Source: Nocardia arthritidis
GTDB taxonomy: Bacteria > Actinomycetota > Actinomycetes > Mycobacteriales > Mycobacteriaceae
Length of the DNA: 64,000 nt
NCBI RefSeq assembly: GCF_011801145.1
Contig: NZ_CP046172.1
Location: forward strand, 5,952,001-6,016,000
Reading direction: 5' to 3'
The position numbers were made by a program, and so were the translations under genes. Below are positions 17,243-26,532 of this stretch, piece by piece. Within the stretch, counting starts at the first letter, position 1. Each line of letters opens with the position of its first letter. The notes under the pieces are model-generated. The model saw only the letters and a list, made by a program, of their open reading frames with translations. It made no database searches and was not told the DNA's origin.

Positions 17243-18385
17243 TTATTTACCGCCTTCCGTCAGCGTCACCTGGATGGGCTGGTAACCCGTTCCGGTGACC
17301 TCGATTCCACTGTTCTTCAGCAGGTCCAAGGCCTTGGTCACGTACTCGTTGGTGTAGGCGCCCGTGTCCGGATCCTTCCGCAACACCGTCGCGCCGTCCT
17401 GGTTCTTCGTCTCCTTGGCGATCTTCACAGTGCGATCCCACGCCGCCTTGTCGACCATCCCGATTCCGTTGGGGGACGGCCAGATCAGCTTGTTCACCTC
17501 GTTGATCTGCCACTGCTGATGCGAGGCGCCCAGCGTGCTGCCCGCCTTCACGGTGATGTCGCGGCATTCGTCGACGTGGTCGCGGCAGTACGCCCAGCCC
17601 TTCAGCGAGGCCGCGATGAATTTCACCGTCTGGTCCTGATATTTGCTGTCGCCGAGCTTGGCGGTGTTCGCCCAGATCGCGTCCTGCAGCATCGCGACGC
17701 CCTGATCGTTCCAGTCGATGAGGTTGAAATCGCTTGGGCTGTAGAGGTTTCCGGTCGCCGGATTCTTGGTCTCCAGCACCTGTGCGTACTCGTTGTACGA
17801 CATGGCCTGGGCGGCGGCGATATCCTTGGACAGGAAGGCGTTCATATCGAACTGCTGCTGCACCAGTTTCACGTCCTTGGCCGGGTCGAGGCCCGCCTTG
17901 GTCATCCCCGCGAAGAGTTCGAATTCGTTGCCGTAGCCCCAGTTTCCGACGGTCTTACCGCGCAGCGCGGCCGGGCCGGTGATGCTCTCCCCCTTGAACG
18001 ACACCTGTTTGGTGCCGGAACGCTGGAAGATCTGCGCCACATCGGTGATCCCGGCCCCGGCCTCGCGCGAGGCCAGCGCCTTCGGCACCCAGGCGACGGC
18101 GTAGTCGGCCTGACCCTGCGCCAGCACCGTCTGCGGCACGATATCCGTTCCGCCGTCGAGGATTTCGACCGACAGTCCCTGCTCCTTGTAGAACCCCTTC
18201 TCCACCGCGGCCAGGTAGCCGGCGAACTGGCCCTGCTTGAACCACTGCAGCTGCAAGCGGACCTTGGTTAGTCCGTCGGCCGTTGTGGTGGAACCGCTTT
18301 CGGTGGTGCTGCAGCCGGTGAGGGTGGCCGCGACCACCGCGGCGAGCGCCAGGCAGGCGCGCAATCGCTTGGTGGCAACTGTCAT
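17243..18385 (-). CDS. ABC importer substrate-binding lipoprotein (NMT1/THI5-like)
   Basis: 380-residue lipoprotein. Signal peptide with lipobox LTGC (Cys ~23) followed by a serine/threonine-rich linker. The mature part begins VRLQLQWFKQGQFAGYLAA, typical of the NMT1/THI5 family that binds pyrimidine precursors, riboflavin-like or sulfonate ligands. ATG at 18385 overlaps the permease stop by 4 nt (ATGA). Delivers its ligand to the two permeases and ATPase encoded just upstream. The neighbouring ring-opening enzymes suggest a pyrimidine, hydantoin or ureide ligand, but specificity is not provable from sequence. Confidence 0.9.
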   Translation of the reverse strand: MTVATKRLRACLALAAVVAATLTGCSTTESGSTTTADGLTKVRLQLQWFKQGQFAGYLAAVEKGFYKEQGLSVEILDGGTDIVPQTVLAQGQADYAVAWVPKALASREAGAGITDVAQIFQRSGTKQVSFKGESITGPAALRGKTVGNWGYGNEFELFAGMTKAGLDPAKDVKLVQQQFDMNAFLSKDIAAAQAMSYNEYAQVLETKNPATGNLYSPSDFNLIDWNDQGVAMLQDAIWANTAKLGDSKYQDQTVKFIAASLKGWAYCRDHVDECRDITVKAGSTLGASHQQWQINEVNKLIWPSPNGIGMVDKAAWDRTVKIAKETKNQDGATVLRKDPDTGAYTNEYVTKALDLLKNSGIEVTGTGYQPIQVTLTEGGK

Positions 18386-19176
18386 TTCGATCTCCGGGGA
18401 TTGTCGAGCAGGCCCAGCTTGGTGCGGGGACGGCGGGTGAGTTGTTCCAGAATCAGGACCGCGGCCAGGAACAGCAGGCCGACGATCATGGCGCCGACCA
18501 CATATGCCCAGGCCCTGGGATAGGCGGTGTTGGCGGCCGCCGAGGTGATGCGGCTGCCGAGTCCGTTCTGCAGACCCCCGAAGTATTCGGCGATGATCGC
18601 GGCGATCACCGCGCCCGGCGCGGCGATCCGCAGCCCGGTGAACAGGTGCGGCAGCGCGGCCGGCAGCCGCACGGTGCGGGTGACCTGCCAGCCGCCCGCC
18701 GCGTACGAGGTCATCAGGTCGGTGTGCACCTGGGGCACCTGGCGCAGACCGCGGGCCGTACTGACGAACATCGGGAAGAACACGACGATCGTCACGACCA
18801 TTCGCCGCGGGGTATCGGTGGTGGTGGAGTACATCGAATTCAACAGGGGCGCAAGGGCGACGATGGGTACGGCCGCCGCGGCGGCGGCCAGCGGGGTGAG
18901 CAGGCCGTCGATCACGTGGAAGCGTACCGCCAGCACGGCCGCCGCGATGCCGGAAACGGCGCCGATCAACAGACCGATCAACGCATTCGCTCCGGTGGCC
19001 CGCGCGGCCGCGCAGATCCGGTCGAAATTGTCCGCGAATTCGTGCGCGATCGCCGTCGGCGACGGCAGCAGGAACGAGGGTACTCCGGCCGCCACCGTCA
19101 CCACCTGCCACAGCACCAGCGCCGCGACACCGAAAATCAGTGGCGGCAGTACGGATTTCAGCGGCAGCGCCCTCAT
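18382..19176 (-). CDS. ABC importer permease 1
   Basis: 264-residue integral membrane permease (SsuC/TauC type) with six hydrophobic segments. The cytoplasmic EAA loop that docks the ATPase is seen as SYAAGGWQVTRTVRLPAALP. ATG at 19176 is used; the open frame extends upstream only as an antisense-like extension over the ATPase gene. Its start overlaps the ATPase stop by 4 nt and its stop overlaps the binding-protein start by 4 nt. Works with permease 2 as a heterodimer. Confidence 0.9.
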   Translation of the reverse strand: MRALPLKSVLPPLIFGVAALVLWQVVTVAAGVPSFLLPSPTAIAHEFADNFDRICAAARATGANALIGLLIGAVSGIAAAVLAVRFHVIDGLLTPLAAAAAAVPIVALAPLLNSMYSTTTDTPRRMVVTIVVFFPMFVSTARGLRQVPQVHTDLMTSYAAGGWQVTRTVRLPAALPHLFTGLRIAAPGAVIAAIIAEYFGGLQNGLGSRITSAAANTAYPRAWAYVVGAMIVGLLFLAAVLILEQLTRRPRTKLGLLDNPRRSK

Positions 19177-20048
19177 CGCAGCTCCCGTCCGGCCACCCGG
19201 GCGCCGTGCCCGCCGTGCAGCGCCGCGCGCACCGCCGCGACAGCGTCGAAAAACGGTGTGCTGGAACGGATATCGTCGGCGTCGGCATCGGTGCGATCCC
19301 AGCCGGTCGGCACGATCTCGGTGATCCGGCCGGGCCGCGGCGACATCACCACCACCCGGTCGGACAGGAATACCGCCTCCGGAATCGAATGCGTCACGAA
19401 AACCACCGCGGCGCCGGTCTCCTCGGCGATGCGCAGCAACTCGGCCTGCATCCGCTCCCTGGTCATCTCGTCCAGCGCGCCGAACGGCTCGTCCATCAGC
19501 AGCAGCGACGGTTTGCGGGCCAGCGCCCTGGCGATGGCCACCCGCTGCTGCATGCCGCCGGACAGTTCGGCCGGATAGCGCCGGGCGAATTCGGTGAGCC
19601 CGGCCATCTCCAGCAATTCCGCACTGCGCGTTCGGCGTTCGCGCTTGGGCACCTTGTGCAGCTCGAGCGGCAGCTCCACATTCGCCTGTACCGTGCGCCA
19701 ATCCAGCAATCCGGCCTGTTGGAACGCGATGCCGTAGTCCTGATCGATCCGGGCCCGGCGGGCCGTTTTGCCGTGTACCGCCACGGTGCCGCTGGTCGGC
19801 TCCTCCAGATCGGCGATGATCCGCAGCAGGGTGGACTTGCCGCAGCCGGAAGGTCCGATGAGCGAGACGAATTCGCCCGCCGCGACGGTGAGCGAGACGT
19901 CCTGCAGCGCGGTGACCGATCCGGCCTGGAAGATCTTCCCGACGTGCGCGAGTTCGACCGCGGGTACCCGGTCTCCGGGTTCGGCGACGGCCGAAATCGT
20001 GCTGCCTTCGGTGGTCGCCACCTCGTCGGGCGATGTGTGCGCGGTCAA
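19173..20048 (-). CDS. ABC importer ATPase
   Basis: 291 residues, with all nucleotide-binding motifs: Walker A GPSGCGKST, Q-loop in GIAFQQAGLLDW, signature LSGGMQQR, Walker B LLLMDEP and the H-loop FVTHSIPEA. It belongs to the SsuB/TauB branch (nitrate/sulfonate/taurine/pyrimidine importers). TTG at 20048 is the probable start because it gives a 4-nt TTGA overlap with the preceding permease stop, the same coupling as elsewhere in the operon. Energises uptake through the two permeases on either side. Confidence 0.92.
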   Translation of the reverse strand: MTAHTSPDEVATTEGSTISAVAEPGDRVPAVELAHVGKIFQAGSVTALQDVSLTVAAGEFVSLIGPSGCGKSTLLRIIADLEEPTSGTVAVHGKTARRARIDQDYGIAFQQAGLLDWRTVQANVELPLELHKVPKRERRTRSAELLEMAGLTEFARRYPAELSGGMQQRVAIARALARKPSLLLMDEPFGALDEMTRERMQAELLRIAEETGAAVVFVTHSIPEAVFLSDRVVVMSPRPGRITEIVPTGWDRTDADADDIRSSTPFFDAVAAVRAALHGGHGARVAGRELR

Positions 20049-20938
20049 CGGGTACCTCCTGAGTCGCGCGCTCCCGCGGGACGGCTGTAGCGGCGCAATG
20101 CGAATTCGATCAAGGCGACGACGGTGGTCACCACGACGCCCAGCAGCGCGGCCGCCAGCACGGCGGCGTAGAGCCGGGCCGCGTCACCGGTCGCCTGTTG
20201 CGCGAAAACGATGATCTGGCGGCCGATTCCGCCCGCGGTGCCGGTGGAGATCTCGGCGACCACCGCGCCGATCACCGAGGCGGCGGCGGCCAGCCGCAGC
20301 GCGGGCAGCAGATGCGGAACCGCGGCCGGGAAGCGCAGCCGTACCAGCGTCTGCCACCAGCTCGCCGAATAACTGTGCAGCAGTTCGACCGACGCCTTGG
20401 CCGGTGCCTGCAGCCCGCGCAGCATACCCACCGCCACCGGGAAGAACGCCAGATACGACGCGATCACCGCGATGCTCATCCACGGCTGCCACGGCTGCCC
20501 CGCGATAACGATCTTGCCGCCCCACCCGGCGACGAGCGGAGCCAGGGCGATCAGCGGAACCGTCTGCGAGACAACGATATACGGCAGCAGTCCGCGTTCG
20601 ACGAAGGCGAACCGCTGCATCAGCACCGCGAGCAGCACGCCCACCACCGTGCCGAGCACCAGGGCGAGCAGGGCCAGCCCGAGGGTGAATCCGGCGGTGC
20701 GCAGCAGGGTCGCGCCGACGGTCGACTTCCCGTCCCGCTCCCCGAGCACGGTCACCACCGACCACACGTGCGGCATCGCCGCATTGGTGGTGCGCGGCAG
20801 CAGGCGCTGCCCGCCGACGCTCAAACCTTGTTCCGGCACAAGGTATTTCACCAGCTCCCACAGCGCGGCGAGCAGCGCGAACGCGGCGACCGCGTACCCG
20901 GCTCGCGCGCCGCGGCCGCCGAATCCACGCAGCGTCAC
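20045..20938 (-). CDS. ABC importer permease 2
   Basis: 297-residue second permease with about six membrane helices and the ATPase-docking EAA loop (SYSASWWQTLVRLRFPAAVP). GTG at 20938 overlaps the stop of the LLM oxidoreductase by 4 nt. It differs clearly from permease 1, so the importer probably uses a heterodimeric channel. The longer in-frame extension upstream is antisense-like and overlaps the LLM gene. Confidence 0.9.
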   Translation of the reverse strand: MTLRGFGGRGARAGYAVAAFALLAALWELVKYLVPEQGLSVGGQRLLPRTTNAAMPHVWSVVTVLGERDGKSTVGATLLRTAGFTLGLALLALVLGTVVGVLLAVLMQRFAFVERGLLPYIVVSQTVPLIALAPLVAGWGGKIVIAGQPWQPWMSIAVIASYLAFFPVAVGMLRGLQAPAKASVELLHSYSASWWQTLVRLRFPAAVPHLLPALRLAAAASVIGAVVAEISTGTAGGIGRQIIVFAQQATGDAARLYAAVLAAALLGVVVTTVVALIEFALRRYSRPAGARDSGGTR

Positions 20939-21972
20939 CCGACCGCCTCCGTCGCGGTCACCGGAGGCGCGAGCCGCGGCAGCACCGATTCGCCGTACGC
21001 CTCCAGGGTCGCCGTTTTGGCGTCGTGCTGGAGGTAGACGGCGAACTGGTCCACGCCCAGCTTCTCCAGCTCGCGCAGCCGCGCCAGCTGATCGTCGGGC
21101 GTGCCGAGCAGACAGAACCGGTCCACGATGGCGTCCGGCACGAATTCGGCGTGCGTATTCCCGGCCCGGCCGTGCTGGTTGTAATCGTAACCTTGCCGCC
21201 CGGCGATGTACTCGGTGAGCGCGGCCGGAATCTCGCTTCCCGCACCGTATTTCGCGACGATATCGGCGACGTGATTGCCGACCATACCGCCGAACCACCG
21301 GCACTGCTCCCTGGCGTGGTCCAGGGCGGCCGCCGTCCCGTCGGTGACGTATGCCGGTGCGGCGACACAGATCTTGACCGATCCGGGGTCGCGCCCGGCC
21401 CGCTCGGCGGCGGCCCGCACCCGCGCGATGGTCCACGCGGTGATGTCGGGATCGGCCAGCTGCAGGATGAACCCGTCGGCCACCTCGCCGGTCAGGTCGA
21501 GTGCGCGCGGGCCGTAGCCCGCCACCCACACCTCGAGCCGGGAATCGCCCGCCCAGGGGAACCGCACCTGGGTGTCGCCGATGCGCGCGGCTCGACCGTT
21601 CCCCAATTCCCTTATCACCCTTATCGATTCACGCAATGTCGCAATGGTGGTCGGCTTGCCGCCCAGCGTGCGCACCGCGGAATCACCGCGTCCGATCCCG
21701 CAGATCGTCCGGTTGCCGAACATATCGTTCAGCGTGGCGAAGGTGGACGCCGTCACCGTCCAGTCCCTGGTGGCCGGATTGGTCACCATGGGGCCGACGA
21801 CGACCTTGCGCGTCGCGGCCAGGATCTGGCTGTAGATGACGTACGGCTCCTGCCACAGCAGATGCGAATCGAAGGTCCACACGTGCGAAAACCCGTGTGT
21901 CTCGGCGATTCTGGCCAGTTCGACGACCCGCGAGGCGGGCGGCGTGCATTGCAGCACCACGCCGATATCCAT
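20935..21972 (-). CDS. LLM-class F420/flavin-dependent oxidoreductase (TIGR03842-like)
   Basis: 345-residue TIM-barrel protein of the luciferase-like family: MDIGVVLQCTPPASRVVELA, THGFSHVWTFDSHLLW, FGNRTICGIGRGDSA and VWVAGYGPRALDLTGEVADG are diagnostic. Members of the TIGR03842 group are predicted to bind F420 and are repeatedly found beside dihydropyrimidinase genes, as here. ATG at 21972 is preferred; an in-frame GTG three codons upstream is possible. In this operon it stands where a dihydropyrimidine dehydrogenase might be expected, so a redox step on the ring substrate or RutA-like oxygenation is an attractive but unproven role. Confidence 0.88.
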   Translation of the reverse strand: MDIGVVLQCTPPASRVVELARIAETHGFSHVWTFDSHLLWQEPYVIYSQILAATRKVVVGPMVTNPATRDWTVTASTFATLNDMFGNRTICGIGRGDSAVRTLGGKPTTIATLRESIRVIRELGNGRAARIGDTQVRFPWAGDSRLEVWVAGYGPRALDLTGEVADGFILQLADPDITAWTIARVRAAAERAGRDPGSVKICVAAPAYVTDGTAAALDHAREQCRWFGGMVGNHVADIVAKYGAGSEIPAALTEYIAGRQGYDYNQHGRAGNTHAEFVPDAIVDRFCLLGTPDDQLARLRELEKLGVDQFAVYLQHDAKTATLEAYGESVLPRLAPPVTATEAVG

Positions 21973-21999
21973 GCGGCACACTCCAATCCAACTGCGTGC

Positions 22000-23418
22000 T
22001 CAGATGAGGTTCTGCGAGAGTCCGCGTTTCACGAACCGGCCGTGGCCCGTGCTGCCCGAATACCGGCCGCCGTCCACGATCACCCGGCCCCGCGACAGCA
22101 CCGTGTCGACGTGGCCGTCGATCTCGAAACCCTCCCAAGCGGAATGGTCCATATTCATGTGGTGGGTCTTGCCGTACCCGATGCTCGTGTGCCCGTTGGG
22201 GTCGTAGATCACGATATCGGCGTCGGCGCCCGGGCTGATCACGCCCTTGCGCGGATACATGCCGAACATCCGCGCCGGCGTGGTACAGCAGACCTCCACC
22301 CAGCGCTCCGGCGAGATCCAGCCGTTCTTGACACCCTGGAACATCAGGTCCATCCGGTGTTCGACGCCGCCGATCCCATTGGGAATCTTGCTGAAATCGC
22401 CGATGCCGAGTTCCTTCTGATCTTTCATGCAGAACGGGCAGTGATCGGTGCTGACCGCGGTGACGTCACCGGTGCGGATATAGCGCCACAGCGCGTCCTG
22501 GTGCCCCTCGGCCCTGGACCGCAGCGGTGTCGAGCACACCCATTTGGCGCCCTCGAAACCCGGTGCGCCCAACTGTTCTTCGAGCGAGAGGTACAGATAC
22601 TGCGGACAGGTTTCGCCGAAGACGTTCTGCCCGTTGCCGCGCGCGGCGGCGATCTGCTCCAGCGCCTGCTTCGCCGAGACGTGCACGACATATAAAGGCG
22701 CGCCGGTCAATTGGGCCAGCATGATGGCGCGGTGGGTGGCCTCCTCCTCCAGTTGCCACGGCCGCGATGTGCCGTGGAAGTAGGGTGCGGTGTCGCCGCG
22801 CGCGACGGACTGGGCGACCAGCACATCGATCGCTATTCCGTTCTCCGCGTGCATCATCAGCAGTGCGCCGAGGTCGCCCGCCGACTGCATGGCCCGCAGG
22901 ATCCGCCCGTCGTCGGAGTAGAAGACGCCGGGGTAGGCCATGAACAGCTTGAAGCTGGTGACCCCCTCCGACACCAATTCGGCCATCCCCTTGAGGGATT
23001 CGTCGTTCACCTCGCCGACGATCTGATGGAAGCCGTAATCGATGGCGCACTGGCCCGCGGCCTTCTGATGCCACAGGTTCAGCGTGTCCTGGACGCGCTC
23101 GCCGGGCTTCTGCACCACGAAGTCGATGATGGTGGTGGTGCCGCCCCAGGCGGCCGCGCGGGTTCCGGTTTCGAAGGTGTCGGAGGCCTCGGTGCCGCCG
23201 AACGGCATCTGCATATGCGTATGTCCGTCGACGCCACCGGGAATCACGTATTTGCCGGTGGCGTCGATGACGACGTCGGCGTTGGCCTTCAGGTCCGCGC
23301 CGAGCGCGGTGGAACCGGGTTGCAGTACGGCGACAATGGTTTCGTCGTCGACGAGCACGTCCAGCGGTTGCGATCCGGTGGCCGAGACCACCGTGCCGCC
23401 ATGGATGAATGTCTTCAT
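22000..23418 (-). CDS. hydA: Dihydropyrimidinase / D-hydantoinase
   Basis: 472-residue zinc amidohydrolase that opens the ring of dihydropyrimidines or hydantoins. Metal ligands are visible: HxH in DGHTHMQ (~58), the carbamylated lysine in SFKLFMAYPG (~150), His in MMHAENG and VVHVSAK, and the Asp in STDHCPF (~315). Length and motif order match the cyclic amidase family. ATG at 23418 gives the usual N-terminus; a 20-residue extension to 23478 is not needed. Follows the ureidopropionase gene by 16 bp. Its product, an N-carbamoyl beta-amino acid, is the expected substrate of that enzyme. Confidence 0.93.
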   Translation of the reverse strand: MKTFIHGGTVVSATGSQPLDVLVDDETIVAVLQPGSTALGADLKANADVVIDATGKYVIPGGVDGHTHMQMPFGGTEASDTFETGTRAAAWGGTTTIIDFVVQKPGERVQDTLNLWHQKAAGQCAIDYGFHQIVGEVNDESLKGMAELVSEGVTSFKLFMAYPGVFYSDDGRILRAMQSAGDLGALLMMHAENGIAIDVLVAQSVARGDTAPYFHGTSRPWQLEEEATHRAIMLAQLTGAPLYVVHVSAKQALEQIAAARGNGQNVFGETCPQYLYLSLEEQLGAPGFEGAKWVCSTPLRSRAEGHQDALWRYIRTGDVTAVSTDHCPFCMKDQKELGIGDFSKIPNGIGGVEHRMDLMFQGVKNGWISPERWVEVCCTTPARMFGMYPRKGVISPGADADIVIYDPNGHTSIGYGKTHHMNMDHSAWEGFEIDGHVDTVLSRGRVIVDGGRYSGSTGHGRFVKRGLSQNLI

Positions 23419-23434
23419 GCCGCACCCCCCGCTA

Positions 23435-24274
23435 TCACGGCTGTACCAGCGGCCCGTAGGCATCCGGGCGGCGGTCACGGTAGAAGGCCCACCGATCGCG
23501 CACCGTCTTGATCAGATCCATATCGAGATCGCGCACGATCAGTTCCGGATCGCGATCCGAACCCACCTCGCCGACGAATTTGCCCTCGGGGTCGACGAAA
23601 TAGCTGGTGCCGTAGAAATCGTCGTCACCGTAATCGCTCTCGATGCCGACCCGGTTGATCGCGCCGATATAGTACTCGTTGGCGACGGCCGATGCGGGCT
23701 GTTCCAGCTTCCACAGATATCCGGACAGTCCGCGCGAGGTGGCCGACGGATTGAACACGATTTCCGCGCCGGCCAGGCCCAGCGCGCGCCAGCCCTCCGG
23801 GAAATGCCGGTCGTAGCAGATGTAGACGCCGACCCGGCCGACGGCGGTGTCGAATACCGGCCAGCCGAGATTGCCGGGACGGAAGTAGAACTTCTCCCAG
23901 AACCCGCTGACGTGCGGAATGTGGTGTTTACGGTATTTGCCCAGGTAGCTGCCGTCGGCATCGATCACCGCCGCGGTGTTGTACAGCAGGCCCGGCTGCT
24001 CCTGCTCGTACACCGGCAGCACCATCACCAGGCCCAATTCCTTTGCCAGCGCGGCGAAACGCTCCGTCGTCGGGCCGGGTACGGATTCGGCGTAGTCGTA
24101 GAACTTGGCGTCCTGTAGCTGGCAGAAGTACGGACCGTAGAACAACTCCTGAAAGCAGATCACCCGGGCGCCCTGCGCGGCCGCCTGCCGCGCGTAGTCC
24201 TCGTGTGCCTTGATCATCGACTCTTTGTCGCCCGTCCAGTTTGTCTGGACTAGGGCGGCTCGCACGATTGCCAT
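23435..24274 (-). CDS. Beta-ureidopropionase / N-carbamoyl amino acid amidase (nitrilase family)
   Basis: 279-residue C-N hydrolase. The catalytic triad is visible: Glu in CFQELFYGPYF, Lys in GKYRKHHIPH and Cys in YICYDRHFPEGW. HIPHVSGFWEKFYF matches the carbamoyl-beta-alanine amidase branch. First gene of the minus-strand operon, with GGAGGATC nine nt before ATG. Expected to release CO2 and ammonia from N-carbamoyl-beta-alanine or a related ureido acid, leaving a beta-amino acid for the class III aminotransferase. Confidence 0.9.
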   Translation of the reverse strand: MAIVRAALVQTNWTGDKESMIKAHEDYARQAAAQGARVICFQELFYGPYFCQLQDAKFYDYAESVPGPTTERFAALAKELGLVMVLPVYEQEQPGLLYNTAAVIDADGSYLGKYRKHHIPHVSGFWEKFYFRPGNLGWPVFDTAVGRVGVYICYDRHFPEGWRALGLAGAEIVFNPSATSRGLSGYLWKLEQPASAVANEYYIGAINRVGIESDYGDDDFYGTSYFVDPEGKFVGEVGSDRDPELIVRDLDMDLIKTVRDRWAFYRDRRPDAYGPLVQP

Positions 24275-24295
24275 GTTTGTGATCCTCCACCCTGA

Positions 24296-24308
24296 ACTGA
24301 TTCAGTTG
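24296..24308. promoter_or_regulatory. Odd palindrome between ureidopropionase and MocR genes
   Basis: AACTGA-T-TCAGTT at 24296-24308 is a perfect 6-bp inverted repeat around one base, in the 121-bp divergent promoter region. It lies 21 bp upstream of the ureidopropionase start and is a candidate site for the MocR regulator, although MocR proteins often bind direct repeats. Confidence 0.35.
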
Positions 24309-24395
24309 TGTTACAAGATTACGGAAACAGTTTCGCGCCCGTTACGTTTTGGGCTCCTTGAATTACAACGACTTTCGGCCGAGCAGAATGAGATC

Positions 24396-25844
24396 GTGAC
24401 AATCGACCCAGCGACCGATCAGCATGCGCCCGCGGACGGCGCGCAACCGGCCGCGGGCGGGTCCGCCGCGAGCTTTCTCACCGATCTGGAAGACCGAACC
24501 CCGGCCGGTATCGCGGCCGCGATGAGCCGCCGAATCCGTTCCGGCGCAATACAACCGGGCACTCGGCTGCCGACGGTGCGCGAGGTGGCCCGGGAACTGC
24601 GAGTCTCCCCCGCCACCGTCAACCAGGCCTGGCGGGCACTGGCCGCGACGGGCGCCATCATCGCGCGCGGCCGGGCGGGCACCTTCGTCGGCGAACCGGT
24701 GGCGACCCGGATTTCCCGGCCGGAGGGGCGCTATCAGCGGCTGCATCCGCCCTCCGACAGCGCCTTCCGGCTCGATCTTTCCCGGGGCACGCCCGACGCC
24801 CGGCTGCTGCCGGATCCGAGCGCGGCGCTGCGCGCGCTGGCCGACGCGGGGACGGCGGGCGATCTCGCGTCGAACTATCTCGGCGACGCGGTGCTGCCCG
24901 AATTCGCGGCGAAGCTGCGGGCGGACTGGCCGTTCCGGCCCGAGACCATCGCCGTACTCGACGGCGCGCTGGACGCCGTCGACCGCCTGCTCACCGCGCA
25001 TGTCCGGCTCGGCGACGCGGTGGCCGTCGAGGATCCCTGTTTCCCACCGTTTCTCGATCTGCTGAGCCGGATAGGCGCCCGGCCCGTCCCGGTGCGAATG
25101 GACGAATCCGGTCCGCTACCCGCCGATCTCGCGGCCGCGGTCACCGAATACGGTGTCGCGGCGCTGATCCTGCAACCGCGCGCGCAGAACCCCACCGGGG
25201 CCTCGCTCACCGCACGCCGGGTCCGCGATCTCGCCGAAATCCTCGCGCCTACCGGAACTCTCGTGATCGAGGACGATCACTCCACCGGAATCGCCTCGGC
25301 CCCACTGCGTTCGATCGGCGCACGGCTGCCCGGCCGAACCGTGCACATCCGTTCCTACTCCAAATCGCATGGCGCCGATCTGCGGATCGCCGTCGCGGGC
25401 GGACCGGCGCGGCTGCTCGATCCGGTCGTCGAACGCCGCATGCTCGGACCGGGCTGGACCTCTCGCCTGTTGCAGCGCCTGCTGCTCACCATGCTCGACG
25501 ATCAGGACGCCGTCCGCGCCGTCGAGCACGCGCGGGCCGAATACCGCAGGCGCTCAGCCGAATTGCGCCGCGCCCTGGCCCGGCGCGGGGTGCAGGCGCC
25601 GCGCGCCGACGGCATCAACCTGTGGCTGCCGGTGGCCGAGGAGAACGCCGCGATGATCTCGCTGGCCGCCGCCGGGATCAAGGTCGCGCCGGGCGGCCCG
25701 TTCGAGGTGCGCGACCATCCGGGCTCGGATCACCTGCGGATCACCGTCTCCCCACTCGGCGACCACGACTTCGAGTGGCTGGCAACCGAACTCGCCGCCG
25801 CCACCAAGGCGCTGCCCACCTACCGGCGGATCCGCCGAGTTTAG
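24396..25844 (+). CDS. MocR-type regulator (GntR wHTH fused to aminotransferase fold)
   Basis: 482 residues. N-terminal GntR winged helix (residues ~35-100: RIRSGAIQPGTRLPTVREVA, RVSPATVNQAWRAL) joined to a class I aminotransferase-like domain. The PLP lysine is in SYSKSHGADLRIAV, and LQPRAQNPTGASL matches the NPTG loop. MocR/GabR-type proteins sense an amino-acid/PLP adduct and control the nearby pathway. Divergent to the eight-gene operon, so it is its likely regulator, probably responding to beta-alanine or a related amino acid. GTG at 24396 is taken; an upstream extension overlaps the divergent gene. Tail overlaps the Lrp gene by 4 nt. Confidence 0.88.
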   Translation: MTIDPATDQHAPADGAQPAAGGSAASFLTDLEDRTPAGIAAAMSRRIRSGAIQPGTRLPTVREVARELRVSPATVNQAWRALAATGAIIARGRAGTFVGEPVATRISRPEGRYQRLHPPSDSAFRLDLSRGTPDARLLPDPSAALRALADAGTAGDLASNYLGDAVLPEFAAKLRADWPFRPETIAVLDGALDAVDRLLTAHVRLGDAVAVEDPCFPPFLDLLSRIGARPVPVRMDESGPLPADLAAAVTEYGVAALILQPRAQNPTGASLTARRVRDLAEILAPTGTLVIEDDHSTGIASAPLRSIGARLPGRTVHIRSYSKSHGADLRIAVAGGPARLLDPVVERRMLGPGWTSRLLQRLLLTMLDDQDAVRAVEHARAEYRRRSAELRRALARRGVQAPRADGINLWLPVAEENAAMISLAAAGIKVAPGGPFEVRDHPGSDHLRITVSPLGDHDFEWLATELAAATKALPTYRRIRRV

Positions 25845-26299
25845 GGTTCCAACGGGATCGGCTGGGTGTCGTGCACCTGCTGGAAGATCACCGAGCTGCG
25901 GAAACCGGCCACCTCGCGGCGTTTGCTGAGCCGGTCGACCAGGAATCCGTGCAGGCGGTCCAGGTCCTGCACCGCGACGTGCAGCAGGAAATCGTGCTCA
26001 CCCGACAGCACGAATACGCTCAGCACCTCGCGGAACGCGGCCGCCGCCTGCTGGAACGAATCGATCATGGCCGCGCTCTGCGGGCGCACCTGCACCAGCA
26101 CCATCGCCTGCACCCGGCGATTCAGCGCGGCGGGATCGATCTCGGCGTGATAACCGCGGATCACGCCGCGCCTGGTCAGCGTGCGCACCCGTTCGAGACA
26201 GGTCGATGCGGCGATGCCGACCCGGCGGGCCAACTCCCGATTCGACTGCCGCGCATCTGCTTGGAGTAGGCCGATGATTTCCGAATCAAGTTCATCCAC
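25841..26299 (-). CDS. Lrp/AsnC-family regulator
   Basis: 152 residues: HTH in the first 60 (LDSEIIGLLQADARQSNREL, GIAASTCLERVRTLTRRGVI) and a RAM ligand-binding domain in the rest (VLVQVRP, VLSGEHDFLLHVAVQDLD). Typical length for the family. GTG at 26299 is chosen from the canonical N-terminal VDELDSEI. Its stop overlaps the end of the MocR gene in a convergent way. Divergent to the methyltransferase at 26533; a palindrome CCGAACGTTCGG lies in between. Likely responds to an amino acid. Confidence 0.9.
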   Translation of the reverse strand: MDELDSEIIGLLQADARQSNRELARRVGIAASTCLERVRTLTRRGVIRGYHAEIDPAALNRRVQAMVLVQVRPQSAAMIDSFQQAAAAFREVLSVFVLSGEHDFLLHVAVQDLDRLHGFLVDRLSKRREVAGFRSSVIFQQVHDTQPIPLEP

Positions 26300-26324
26300 A
26301 ACCGAATTCTGCCGCCGATTTCGG

Positions 26325-26336
26325 CCGAACGTTCGG
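26325..26336. promoter_or_regulatory. 12-bp palindrome upstream of Lrp gene
   Basis: CCGAACGTTCGG is a perfect palindrome 25 bp upstream of the Lrp start codon. Position fits an autoregulatory site, but a palindrome this short in GC-rich DNA may be chance. Confidence 0.3.
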
Positions 26337-26532
26337 TGAACAGCGCGATCGGCCGTCCGAATGGTTACGTTTATCAGGTCTGCCGCCGCGATCGGCAGAC
26401 CGCGCCGGGTACCGATCGGCCACGGGCCCACCTCTCCCTCAGCCGATCGGCCACCCTCGGCATCGTGGCGCGGCCGCCGATTCGCCCTCGGCGGCCGCGC
26501 CACCCCACGGGTACGCGCCAGGGAGGCTTCCA

